A stretch of 23,033 bases of DNA from Setaria digitata (GCA_003640385.1 RCAB01000738.1:1-23033); one strand, 5' to 3'; positions 11,543 through 21,434 are shown, numbered from the stretch's first letter. Notes: generated by a model from the sequence alone, not told the origin. Program-made: numbers and translations.

Positions 11543-11637
11543 CAACATCTGATCTGACAACTGATATCAGCTTTCTGATTATCAATTATCAATCAGGAAG
11601 AAGTGGTACATTTTTCTGGTTCGATCCGAAGGAATAA
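11543..11637 (+). other. Possible terminal exon, gene unknown
   Basis: The acceptor ATTTTCAG is followed by an open frame that uses the first two bases to finish a split codon, then encodes 30 residues and stops at 11635-11637. The peptide runs from TSDLTTDISFLIINY to GTFFWFDPKE. Its composition is richer in GC and more protein-like than the surroundings. No upstream exon with a matching phase-1 donor could be found, and the peptide is not recognised. It could be the end of an unseen gene, an alternative 3' end of the RGK-like gene, or chance. Confidence 0.2.
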
Positions 11638-14600
11638 ACGCATTTTCTATTTTTAAATGATATGATAGCTTTCTTTTTCTTTCTCTTTTTTTTTTTTCAT
11701 TATTTAATATTTTTCCTTTCTTGTCCTTTACTTTGCTTATAAAAATCAAAAATCTCTGATTCATTTGCTCTTTTTCTTTTTTTTTTTTTTTTTGAGCTCA
11801 AATTTTAATAATCTTAAAAAAAAAGAGAGGGAGAAAAAAAAAGAAAAGAGAGTAAAAAGTGATATAATTGAAAGCTTTGTGGCATTTATCAAATAAAGAA
11901 AATAATTATTGATTTCATCAATATTTCAGTGATAATTAAATGATGGATAAAAGGAAGAAAAAAAAACTCAAGACTAATTAGATTTTCATGAAATGAATCG
12001 CAAAATGTAATTTGCAAAATACGAAATTGAGTTGATCTGAAATCTGTTCGCTAATTTTATTGCATTTTATTTCTGTACAAACAGTTGTACAAATTAAAAT
12101 TCAGTGGTAAAAAATTATTTGTTTGAATTTTTTCCATCATTTTACTGCTATTAACATGCTTACATAGGACATTAGTGGTGTTAAATACTTTTAAAATGCT
12201 AATTAACTAATTACTGCTCGAGTAACATTAAAAGAATATAAATAAAAGAATATTCACAAGATCGTAATTAATTTTTTTTTTCTTTTTTTTTTGCAAACAA
12301 ATTATGACAATACAAAAAGAAAAAAGAATAAGAAAGGAAAAAAAAAATGTGCAATTTTTTATAGTGCTATTGAAATTGCATGAGAAAATAATCATGCTGA
12401 AGAAGTGATAATTGCTGAATTTAACTTTGCTTTTCTTCTTTTGAGGTTATAATCAAACTATGAACTTCTTGTTGATTGGAAATAAAAAAAAAAAAAAATC
12501 ACTTGTATATTTTGAAATTAAATTCAAATTAATTTTTCTCTTGAAAGATAATGACTCTCTATGCTGTATTCCTGTATTTAAGTCATTATCAAATCTAGAT
12601 CAGTGCTGCCTGATAAAGAGCACATTGAATGTTGATACCGGGTTCATCATGCATAACTCATTTTCGAATAAATTGAATTTAATTCGCACTGCTCATCATG
12701 TTTTTTACCGCATGCTTACATTTATTCACCTTTAAAATCATAAAAATTTACAAAAAAAAAAAAAAAAAAAAAATTTAACTTAAAAATGCAAGCACTCAAT
12801 TTTGAAGCCATTTAAAAAGAAATAGTTTTATTTAAATTTAAGAATTAAAAACACAAGAAAAAAAAACCATACCACCTAAATCTCATCAAAAAAAAAAAAA
12901 CAAAAGAAAGGAAGAAAAAAGGAAATGGAATTGCAAAATTCTTCCATTTCGGATTTTGCATCAGCAATTTTAAATGAATTTTTCCTTCCAACAATCTTTC
13001 GCCAGTTACTCAGACTAATAATTTAAATAAAAAAAAAAAAAAAAAAGGAGAAAATAAATATTTCTTTTTTCCATTTGTCTGTCCAACAATATATATATTT
13101 TGCGTGTAATTTGTAGCAATGTGTTGAATTCATAATGAGATGATTTAAAAAAAAAATAGAAAAAAAGAAGGTAAAAAGTGACGAAATAAATAAATAATGC
13201 TTAATTCATTTTCCTCTTCTTTTTTTTTTTTTTTTTTTTTTACTTTAACGTTGAATTAAAATTTCTATAGATGAAAATATCAAAAAATTTTGAAATTATT
13301 TCTTCTTTTTTTTTTATCTTTTCCAAATAACTTTGCTATGAACGATCCACAGGCAATATTGCAAAATTACTAGGACGTAATTATAATTCCCACAAAATAT
13401 TTAATTGACAAAAAAAAAACAAATTATTCTGTTTTGATATAAATTCTTACCTTTTAGAAAAGTTTTATTATTTAAAACTGAAATCTTACTCTTTAAAATT
13501 TCATTTCTAAAATTGAATAAGAAAAAAAAATCAACTGTTATTGCAAAATTATCCAACTTTTTAAAAAAATAAATAAATAAATTTCAGTTTTTGAAATTAC
13601 TAAAATTTCCACTATGCAAAAATATTTAGTTAAAAAAGAAAAAAGTCATAATTAATTGCAGAAATTACTGTTAATATTTTCACCAATGCAGTATATTATT
13701 ATATTACTGAGGAAGATCGATGAAATTAATTTTGATAAATTTCGTCACATCGGATATTTGTCAAATTAATCATCAAAATTAAACTAAAATGAATGAATTT
13801 AAAGGAGAAAAGAAAAAAGCGAATAAATGACAGACATGATTAATTAAAATATAAGTTTTTTATTTCTCCATTCTCATACTTTTAAATAACACAGAGTCAG
13901 TGATTGGAATGAATTAATTCAAGACTGAAAAAAGGAACAGAAATTTAGTATTCCTGTTCTTCTGAATAGAAATACTAAAATTATGCCCGAAAAAGCATTT
14001 GCGTACACTTTAGGGATTCATTACTGTTTATTTCGGTTTACATTTTAGGAAATTTTTGTAGCATTATAAACGGTCCGTTTAATTATGTCAATTTATTTAC
14101 TTTATTTTTAATCTCAAATTAATCGATTTCGTTTCTTGTAACACTCATAGTTATTTTAATTTAATTATACATTTGTCAGGAAGGCTCTTTTTCTTTCGCT
14201 GTAAGGTGATTTTTGATTATTTCACAGCAAGTAGTTAAAAAACAAAAAAAAAAAAAGAAAAAAAGGAAAAAAAAAAAAGAAAAAAAAACGAAATCTAAAA
14301 AATCCACAGCCTGTAAACAAATTCAATTTTTTTTTTTCCTTGTTCAAATTTGAATTGTTAAAAATTGACAGTAAAATGGAATTTTTTAAAAATTATTATC
14401 ACTCTTAAGAGAAAGTCTAACCAATCAAATTACTAGCAAATAGATTATTCGAGTATACATCTCGCTTCTCCCTTCTTTTTTTCTTTTTTGAACTAATTAA
14501 AAGTCTCATTATTGATTTTCTTTCTTTTTTTTTTTCTTTTTTAAATAATTGCAATTTTTGGATTGCAAAATGAAACAAATTCGAGTTTAATGATAGCAAT

Positions 14601-15280
14601 TTTATTTAAATATTTAGCAATTCTAAAATGGAAATTTAAAAGCATTTGAGAGAAATTAAAAAAAAAAAAAAAAAAAGAAAGAAAGAAAGAAATTGAAACA
14701 TATCGATTAACCCATAAAATCAACAAGCAAAAAGAATTGGTAAATTCAGAGAAATTTTAAGCAAATAAGGGAGAAATGATTTAAGTAATGAGAAAAATTG
14801 TCCAATTAATTAGATGCCACTGAATGATTTAATTATAAGCAATTAGCAACTCTTTCTGCAACTGTTTTGGATACTTATTTCATTTAAACTACGTTTCTCA
14901 TCAAACAAAAAATTATTCACTGCTATTTCGAAAGAAATATATAAATTTAAATTAATAAGTTTCTCGAAAATTACCACTAAATGATATAATCAAAAAAAAA
15001 AAAAAATTATAATTCATTTTATTTTTGCAATTTATGATGGAAAATATTTTACTTTCACTGGTTAGGATGTTGAACTAAATATTACTACCAAAATATATAT
15101 GTATTCAGAACCATGATATGATGTATCCTGAAAATTTATCCAAGCATATTAGTTAACTGATTAATTATTATTTCATAATTAACACACCTAGCTGCATTTG
15201 CCCATTTATAATTATTAATTGCATTTCATTTTATGTTACTATTGCTATTATCTTTCATATAAAAACAAAACGACGTTGTT

Positions 15281-15403
15281 TTCTTCTTTCTTTCTTTCTT
15301 TCTTTTTTTTTTTTCCTTTTTTTTTTTTTCACAATTTAATTTCATTTGGGAAAAAAAAGAGAGAGAGAAAAAAAAAAGAAAAAAAAAAAGAAGAAAGAAA
15401 AGA
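15281..15403. repeat. Polypyrimidine/polypurine inverted repeat
   Basis: A TTTC-rich pyrimidine tract at about 15281-15330 is followed, after about 20 bases of mixed sequence, by an AAAG/GAAA-rich purine tract at about 15350-15403. The two arms are largely complementary, so the segment can fold back on itself. It can also form triplex DNA. It leaves open frames on both strands that encode only Phe/Leu or Lys/Glu runs, and these are not genes. Confidence 0.65.
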
Positions 15404-16077
15404 ACAAAATTCCACTTCATGAAATATAACTACTGGTAATTTTTATCAAATATAATAGCTATTAGTAAAGATTAATTTTTATTTTGAAAAATGTAAAATA
15501 AAGCAAAACGGAAGAAAGGAGAGAAAAAAAAAAGAAAAAAAAAAAGAAAAGGAAGAGAAAAAATAGAAAAAGGAATTTTCTCGTTGAACATATGGTTTAT
15601 AAGTTTTTTGCTATAAATCATGATGATGCACCTGTTATATTACACAACTTGTTTTAACATTGTTTTTTTTTTTTTTCTGTTATAGAAAAATGAAAGAGAA
15701 GAAGACGAAAAAAGAGAGAGAGAGATATTTTAGCTATAGTGAAAATGTTTTGTCAAAACATTTATTCGTTTTCAAACAATTCTTTCAAAATGTTCAAAAT
15801 TTAATTTTTATTATTTTCTAAAATAAAATTTTCCATTTTTGTTATTTTTAAATAGTATGATATTTTTAATTTCTACATAAATATATGGTTAAAAAAAAAA
15901 GAAAAAGAAAAAGAAAAAAAAAAAGATTTTGGATAAATTATGAGAATTAGTTTGAATAACGACGGCAACATTTTGATAGTTCGTTTTATTTCTTCTTTCT
16001 TTCCAAAATTAGAACGGAAGCACTCAAAGAGAGAAATATTTCAAATTATACTAAATAGTTTCATTTGTAACAGGGAA

Positions 16078-17947
16078 ATGGAAAGTGGTGAAGAGATAAA
16101 TTTATTGCCATATGATTATGATTTGGGTGGTGGAGGAAAAATTAAAGAACCTGAACCAGAAGGTGACGACAGCACTATTAATGCCGAAAAGTTGGCAGGC
16201 AACGATGACACTGGTAATGATGAAAATTTGGCAGGTGACAATACCACTGGTAATGATGAAAACGTCGTAGGTGATGATAGCACCACTGATGATGCCGGAA
16301 AGCTCGCAGAGGAAAATGTTCCAGAAGGGCGGTTGCCATCTGATGCTGAAAATCAGGGAAATGATGAAGTTGTAGCTGATGAATCACATGAAAATAGAGA
16401 AGGACTCGAAGATGATACTGGCAAAGGAACAGAAGACCAGAAACCAGAATCTGTAGAGCCAGAAGAGCCATTGGAACCGGAAGGGCCAAAAGCACCATCT
16501 GTTTCAACGGGAGAATCAGACTGGAACGAACCAGGTATACAACAACCCTCATTCCCGCAACCAGCACCAGTTGATCCACATGAGTCACAACTTCCATCCG
16601 GTGAAGCAGTTCCGGAATTGCCTGAATCGCAACATCCGCATCCTCCACCGCAACCGCAGCCACAGCCGGCAATTGATCCAGTACAACACGGTGAATGTCA
16701 AATCATCGCTACTGGAATGAACTTAGAAATGCAACAGTATGCATCGTCACTTGCAAGTCAAGCTCTAGCACAGTAAGTTTCGTTGGTGAAAATTGTCAAG
16801 TCGTTAATTAATTTATTAAGCATCATATGGGGACGGAAGATTTTTGATAAGGTTGCATAGGATTTATTAGTTGCATAGGATTTATCTTAATTAGATTACT
16901 CTGGTTGAGTGAGACACAACTATCAAATAAATGAGAAACAATGATGATTCTTAATGATTATTCCTCGCATGTAGAAAATAAACATTAACGTAATAAGTAA
17001 TTAATTTTATATATTAATAAATCTTATCCATTATGTTATTACATACAAAATCAGATGCTCAAATCAGATGACATTCCGGACTAATAAATCTGATGATAAT
17101 TTAAATGCTTAAATTAGATGACACATTTCCAGGCTGAGAAATCTGATCACAATTCAGATTCTCATGACAGATGACATTCCAGGCTGCAAAATCTGATGAA
17201 AATTCAGATGCTCATGTCAGATGACATTCCAGGCTGAGAAATCTGATCACAATTCAGATTCTCATGACGGATGACATTCCAGGCTGCAAAATCTGATGAA
17301 AATTCAGATGCTCATGTCAGATGACATTCCAGGCTGAGAAATCTGATCACAATTCAGATTCTCATGACGGATGACATTCCAGGCTGCAAAATCTGATGAA
17401 AATTCAGATGCTCATGTCAGATGACATTCCAGGCTGAGAAATCTGATCACAATTCAGATTCTCATGACGGATGACATTCCAGGCTGCAAAATCTGATGAA
17501 AATTCAGATGCTCATGTCAGATGACATTCCAGGCTGAGAAATCTGATCACAATTCAGATTCTCATGACGGATGACATTCCAGGCTGCAAAATCTGATGAA
17601 AATTCAGATGCTCATGTCAGATGACATTCCAGGCTGAGAAATCTGATCACAATTCAGATTCTCATGACGGATGACATTCCAGGCTGCAAAATCTGATGAA
17701 AATTCAGATTCTCATGACAGATGACATTCCAGGCTGTAAAATCTGACGGTATTTCAGATTCCCGAATCACATGATGGCCATTGCACGTCATATTATGATG
17801 AATTTCGAACAACGATATGGATCACCTTGGTCCTGTATTGTCAGTAATGGACAGTTGGGATTCTATATGCGTTACGATCGTCAAAATCATATTTATTTTG
17901 TATCATCTGGTCATACTATTTTTCTCTATAAAAATATAACAACCTGA
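16078..17947 (+). CDS. LC8-type dynein light chain-like protein with long acidic N-terminal extension
   Basis: Exons 16078-16772 and 17758-17947 join in phase 2 (CA|A, Gln232) and give 294 residues. The LC8 domain covers about 206-294 and shows CQIIATGM, FEQRYGSPWSCIV, GFYMRYD, NHIYF and TIFLYKN. LC8 proteins are homodimeric hubs that bind short linear motifs in dynein intermediate chain and many other partners; most are about 89 residues, so this one is over three times longer. Residues 1-205 are predicted disordered: an acidic Asn/Asp/Gly/Thr part with four 12-13-residue repeats (29-77), Glu/Pro-rich sequence, then a Pro/Gln/His-rich stretch just before the domain. The dimer-interface His (WHC in LC8) is Ser257. 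The groove strand reads LGFYMRYD where LC8 has FGSYVTHE, so partner choice may differ. An in-frame ATG at 15940 would add 46 residues. The one at 16078 is preferred because TTTGTAACAG ends 6 nt upstream and could accept a spliced leader. The intron is filled by a minisatellite. A tandem paralogue starts at 20244. Confidence 0.85.
16852..16887 (+). repeat. 18-bp tandem duplication in the LC8 intron
   Basis: GTTGCATAGGATTTAT occurs at 16852 and again at 16870, giving two adjacent 18-bp copies that differ only near their ends. It lies between the 5' splice site and the minisatellite. Confidence 0.85.
17068..17770 (+). repeat. 50-bp minisatellite, arranged as 100-bp dimers, spanning a 3' splice site
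   Basis: About 14 monomers of 50 bp begin ATGACATTCCAGGCTG. The first two (from about 17068 and 17118) are diverged. From 17171 to 17720 there are 11 units in strict alternation. Type A has GAGAAATCTGATCAC and ends GACGG; type B has CAAAATCTGATGAA and ends GTCAG. The 100-bp dimers between 17221 and 17670 look identical, which points to recent expansion or gene conversion. Every monomer carries ATCTGA, seven bases, TCAGAT, an inverted repeat that can form a small hairpin. The last monomer (17721-17770) contains the real acceptor ATTTCAG at 17751-17757 and the first 13 bases of exon 2. Each upstream copy therefore carries a near-identical TTCAG|AT. Confidence 0.95.
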
Positions 17948-18040
17948 ATGATATTTCGATCACATCATAAAATGATAATTTTTTATGATATCGCAATGTA
18001 AGATTACGAAAATATTGCAAAAATTTGTTGCATTGTGAAT

Positions 18041-18046
18041 AATAAA
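18041..18046 (+). terminator. Likely polyadenylation signal AATAAA of the extended LC8 gene
   Basis: AATAAA lies 94 nt after the stop codon, a normal nematode 3' UTR length. The base composition is AT-rich, so a chance match is possible. Confidence 0.5.
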
Positions 18047-18060
18047 ATTCCAAAGTTTAA

Positions 18061-18290
18061 AAAGTTTTAAATCACAGAAAAAAAAAAAAGCGAAAGAAAA
18101 ATTCAATTTTTTTTTTTCTGTCTAAAACTATCTTTTTTTTTTCTTTTAATTTCAAAAAATTTTAATTCAGAGAAGAAAAACGAACAAGAAAATCTTTTTT
18201 TTTTTTCGGCTCTTTAAAAAAAAAAAAAAATTCTAACTCATAGAAAAAAAATAAACGGACGAAAAAATTTCTTCTTTTTCTTTTATTGAA
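18061..18290 (+). repeat. Three degenerate tandem copies downstream of the extended LC8 gene
   Basis: Three segments of roughly 60-110 bp share the order TTTAAATCACAGAAAA, then GCGAAAGAAAA or ACGAACAAGAAAA or ACGGACGAAAAA, then a T/C tract. They start near 18063, 18160 and 18230. Homopolymer lengths vary between copies. They read as an old local duplication. Confidence 0.45.
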
Positions 18291-19169
18291 ATTCTATTTG
18301 AAAATAAAATTTTTAGATCAGAAATTTCTCTTTATCCCATTGATTTTGAATTGAAAATAAAACTTTTTCTTTTTATCGTCAATAAATAAACGATATGATA
18401 TGCTTGAAAATTGTGAAATTATGATTACGTCTTTTTTTTGTTCTATGATTCGTTCTTTTTTTTTTCTCCAGTTCAAACACTTTTTATTATTCAAATATTT
18501 AATCCATTATTACTTTTAAATTATTTTTAAACATTCTTTCAATTCTTTTTTTTTTTCTAGTCTCACTTTTTACTGAGTTAAAGTGCGCTAAAAATTAAGT
18601 AATTATTATGGTTTTTCCTTTTTCTTTCAAAATAATTTCTAAATTTGAAATATTTTTTTTCTTCTTTATTCTTCTTTGCTTCATTAAAATAATTAAAAAT
18701 TCAACAAATGCTTATTCTTATGTTTCATCTTTCATGATTTTGTTCGATTTTTAATTTAAAAAAAAAGAAAATTAACAATTTTTATTACCCAATTAAGCAT
18801 TCATTGCTTTGATTCTTAAAAAGAATTAAAATTTCTTCTTTTCTTATGTCATGATTTTATTCGTCATTATCAATAATTTGTTAATCTTATTTAGTTGTAT
18901 TTAATCATTGCTCTATCATTATCATTGCTATTATCATCATTATTTTTTATCTGTTGCTTTAAGCTTTGACAAATGAATATATACATATATATTTAAAAAA
19001 AAAAAAAAAAAAAGAGAAAAAAGCAAACAAAATGTTTGTGGCTTTCATGTTCATAATTTGTCTCTTCATTTATTGAAAAATTATTTCAATTTCATTTCAG
19101 GTCAAAACAATTTGAAAAAAAAAAAAAAAAAACAGAAAAACAAAAGAAAAATCTCTTTTCCCTCAACAT

Positions 19170-19222
19170 AGCATATAAAATTTTAACAGCTGAGCATATA
19201 TAACTTTTTAGCAGCTGCTAAA
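19170..19222 (+). promoter_or_regulatory. Tandem duplication of AGCATATA ... CAGCTG (E-box) element
   Basis: Two units, 19170-19192 and 19193-19217, each start AGCATATA, run through an AT spacer and end in the E-box CAGCTG. The second E-box sits in a 16-bp perfect palindrome, 19207-19222. The element lies about 1 kb upstream of the second LC8-like gene. bHLH proteins bind CAGCTG in animals. A regulatory role here is inference from the paired arrangement only. Confidence 0.35.
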
Positions 19223-20199
19223 TAAGCTTTAAAAAATGTGTAAATAATTTTTCAAATCATTTTATTATCATTCATTTTCCTTTTTTAAAATAATGGAACT
19301 CTTGTCAAGCGAAATAACAAATTCGCATCATTGTTCCAGTTATCAAAATTATCAATGGGCTTTTCATTCATTGCCATTTTAAAGGTTGTTTTGAAAAGTT
19401 ACGCTCGTTTTTTTTTGGGTCAATAATTCAATTTAAGCCAAAAAAAGAGAATTTTTGATCGGAAATTTGTGAAAAAAAACTAATTTTTTTTTTTTTATTT
19501 TTATGAGAATATATTTTTCGATTTTTTCGTTTCTTATTTAGTTGATTAGAAAATATTTGTAATAAAAAAAAAAAATTCTTTTTGTTTTTTCTTGTTTTTT
19601 TTTGTTTTTGTTTTTTTTAAGAATTCTTCTCTTAACATTTTTTATCTTTCATCAGAAATTTATGAAACTATATATTCTTTAAATAACAAAAGTTAGCAGT
19701 TGTTTTTGAACAAGCGAAAACTGAAAAAAAGTTAAAGTCAGGTTGAGATTTCTCTTTTTTATATTTAAAACAAAAATGAATTCATTCGTTTGAGTATTTC
19801 GTAGATTTAGCATGTTCTAGTGATTTTTAATATGTTTTTTTTTCCTCAATTTTTATGAATTTTAGGAATTTATTTCAAACCGTCTAAATTGTCTTATTTC
19901 AATTCCTTTCCTATTTCATAATATCGCTTATTTTTCGTTTTTTTTTTTTTTTTTGTGCATATATTTTAAGTGTTAATTTTGGATTACAAATTAGGAGAAA
20001 CTATTTGAAGAATAAGTTAAATTGTTGAGTAATTTCAAATGTAAACAAAGAAAAAAAAAAGTGCTTTAAGTTTATTAATTTCAAATTATAGTGAGAGAAA
20101 AATTTATTTTTCGAATTTGTCATAAAAATTGATGAAAAGAAAAAAAGGAAATTGAAATTTTCCATTAAAAAAAAAAAAAAAAAAAAAAAAAAACGATTC

Positions 20200-20206
20200 T
20201 TTTCAG
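20200..20206 (+). promoter_or_regulatory. Candidate spliced-leader acceptor of the second LC8-like gene
   Basis: TTTTCAG ends at 20206 and matches the nematode 3' splice consensus. It lies 37 nt before the ATG at 20244, and no cis donor with a coding exon was seen just upstream. The leader would begin at 20207 and contains no other ATG. Confidence 0.5.
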
Positions 20207-20243
20207 AAATTATTTAAGGCATTATTCAAATTTTTATATCATC

Positions 20244-21355
20244 ATGTCGGATTCACAAGCAGTTGACGATCCAAGTCCAAATTGTGCTACCGAATTTAGC
20301 AATGCTCAAATAATTGCATCAGGCATGGACGAGGAAAAACAGCAATTTGCAGTACAATGTGCTAATGAAGCCATTTCACAGTATGTTTAAAAAATTTTTT
20401 AATAAATAGGAATTAAAATAAAAATAATTTACAATCAATTAATTATTTATGGGGAAAAAATTGAAAAAAGAAATATATATATATATATATATAAATTATA
20501 ATTTGGTAATTTTCAAAAACACAAATTATGCTATGGAGGAGTAAGTTTTTGATCAGATTTTAATTTAAGAAAAAAATAAAAGGAAATTTTTAATAAGCTA
20601 TGAATTGAAATATTTTACTTGCAAAAGCAAATAAAACATGGGATAAAATCAAATTCCAAAAAAAAATCCAGAATTGCAAAATTTGAATTTTGTTTTTTTA
20701 ATTTTTCATTTCCTTAATTTGAAACATGTAAATAACACAAATTTTTCGGCTTTTTCAAATTCCTTTTTATAAATTTATATAATAAATTTTAGAATTTTGG
20801 AAAATTTTTAATCCATAAAATGGTTGACACATTTTTTATCCAAATATTACTTATATTTGTCAGAAAACTTTGTATTTATTTCCTACTCAATATTCATTAT
20901 TTATAATAATATTTCTTTTTCCCCTCTTTCATCCTAGAATTTCAAAGAGACATGAGCAATTTTTTCTTTATAATTTATCTACCTAATTTTTTTTTAAATT
21001 AAATTTATCATTTATCATCGATTTATCTTATTTTGTAAAAATCTTACAAAAAAAAAAAAAAAAAAAAAAAGAAAAAATGAAAAATAAATTTATATTATGA
21101 TTTTTTAAAAAGCCAAAAATTAAGTTAACAAAATAATTTTGTTATTTTTTTTTTTGTTTATTTTTAAGGCATCCAAATCAAAATATGGCAATGGCCCAAT
21201 ATATCATGGCACATTTTGAGGAAAGATATGGCGCACCATGGCATTGCATTGTAAGCGATGGAAGTTTGGGCTTTTTCGTACGATATGATCAATCAAATCA
21301 TATATATTTTGCTATAGGATCAATTACAATATTTTTATTTAAAAATCAGTGCTAA
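20244..21355 (+). CDS. LC8-type dynein light chain-like protein
   Basis: Exons 20244-20380 and 21169-21355 join in phase 2 (CA|G, Gln46) and give 107 residues. The LC8 domain covers about residues 21-107: AQIIASGMDEEKQQFA for helix 1, then HFEERYGAPWHCIV, GFFVRYD, NHIYF and TIFLFKN. It is close to the family length of about 89 residues plus a 20-residue acidic leader. The dimer-interface His is kept (His71 in WHC). The groove strand LGFFVRYD differs from FGSYVTHE of canonical LC8, and one extra residue lies between WHCIV and the groove strand. It is therefore a divergent member and not the conserved hub itself. LC8 proteins dimerise and dock short peptides from dynein and other proteins in the cytosol. 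It shares intron position and phase with the extended LC8 gene at 16078, so the two are tandem paralogues. The donor is GTATGT and the acceptor TTTTTAAG. Confidence 0.9.
20473..20493. repeat. (AT)n microsatellite in the LC8 intron
   Basis: About ten AT units lie about 90 nt after the 5' splice site of the second LC8-like gene. Confidence 0.9.
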
Positions 21356-21428
21356 TTAATTATTGTTAAAAAAGTAAACAAAAAAAAAAATCATTCAATT
21401 TTTGAAATTTAAAAGGACAGAAAAAGAA

Positions 21429-21434
21429 AATAAA
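21429..21434 (+). terminator. Possible polyadenylation signal AATAAA of the second LC8-like gene
   Basis: AATAAA occurs 73 nt after the stop codon. It is a plausible 3' end signal, but low GC makes chance matches common. Confidence 0.4.

Larger units (their letters stand above)
10340..15939. other. Gene-poor AT-rich region between the RGK-like and LC8-like genes
   Basis: This stretch is about 5.6 kb of homopolymer-rich DNA. Apart from the weak exon candidate at 11543, no frame shows a supported gene. No canonical AATAAA was found within a few hundred bases of the stop at 10339. Simple repeats include a purine tract at 11003-11066, (GAAA)4 near 14677-14692, T22 at 13220-13241, A22 at 12752-12773 and (TTTC)n near 15285-15303. 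A 91-codon open frame at 12460-12735 is free of homopolymer in its second half but has no recognisable domain. Confidence 0.55.
17948..20206. other. Intergenic region between the two LC8-like genes
   Basis: Apart from the polyadenylation signal, the degenerate tandem copies and the E-box duplication listed separately, this stretch holds only AT-rich sequence. There are A/T runs, an ATC/ATT patch near 18905-18950 and A27 at 20167-20193. No exon was seen on either strand. The 2.3-kb gap makes an operon with the upstream LC8 gene unlikely. Confidence 0.55.

Noticed and set aside
12460..12735. 91-codon open frame in the gene-poor region
   Set aside because: Its first third runs through an A tract. 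There is no acceptor or leader site at its start, no domain, and no splice partner. It might be a relic, but cannot be called a gene.
12900..13013. Minus-strand frame containing SNWRKIVGRKNSFKIADAK
   Set aside because: It has protein-like composition after a possible acceptor (TTATTAG), but it runs into a homopolymer-coded Phe stretch and has no good donor or partner exon.
13337..13402. Short plus-strand frame with RSTGNIAKLLGRN, reminiscent of a transposase helix-turn-helix
   Set aside because: Only about 22 residues lie between stops, with no catalytic domain or terminal inverted repeats nearby. Chance similarity is more likely than a transposon relic.
15219..15422. Overlapping open frames on both strands at the purine/pyrimidine foldback
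   Set aside because: They encode only Phe/Leu or Lys/Glu/Arg runs dictated by simple sequence.
16178..16672. 164-codon open frame on the minus strand opposite the LC8 extension
   Set aside because: It is the shadow of the acidic, repeat-bearing coding sequence on the plus strand. The peptide is a low-complexity mix of Leu, Val and His with no domain.
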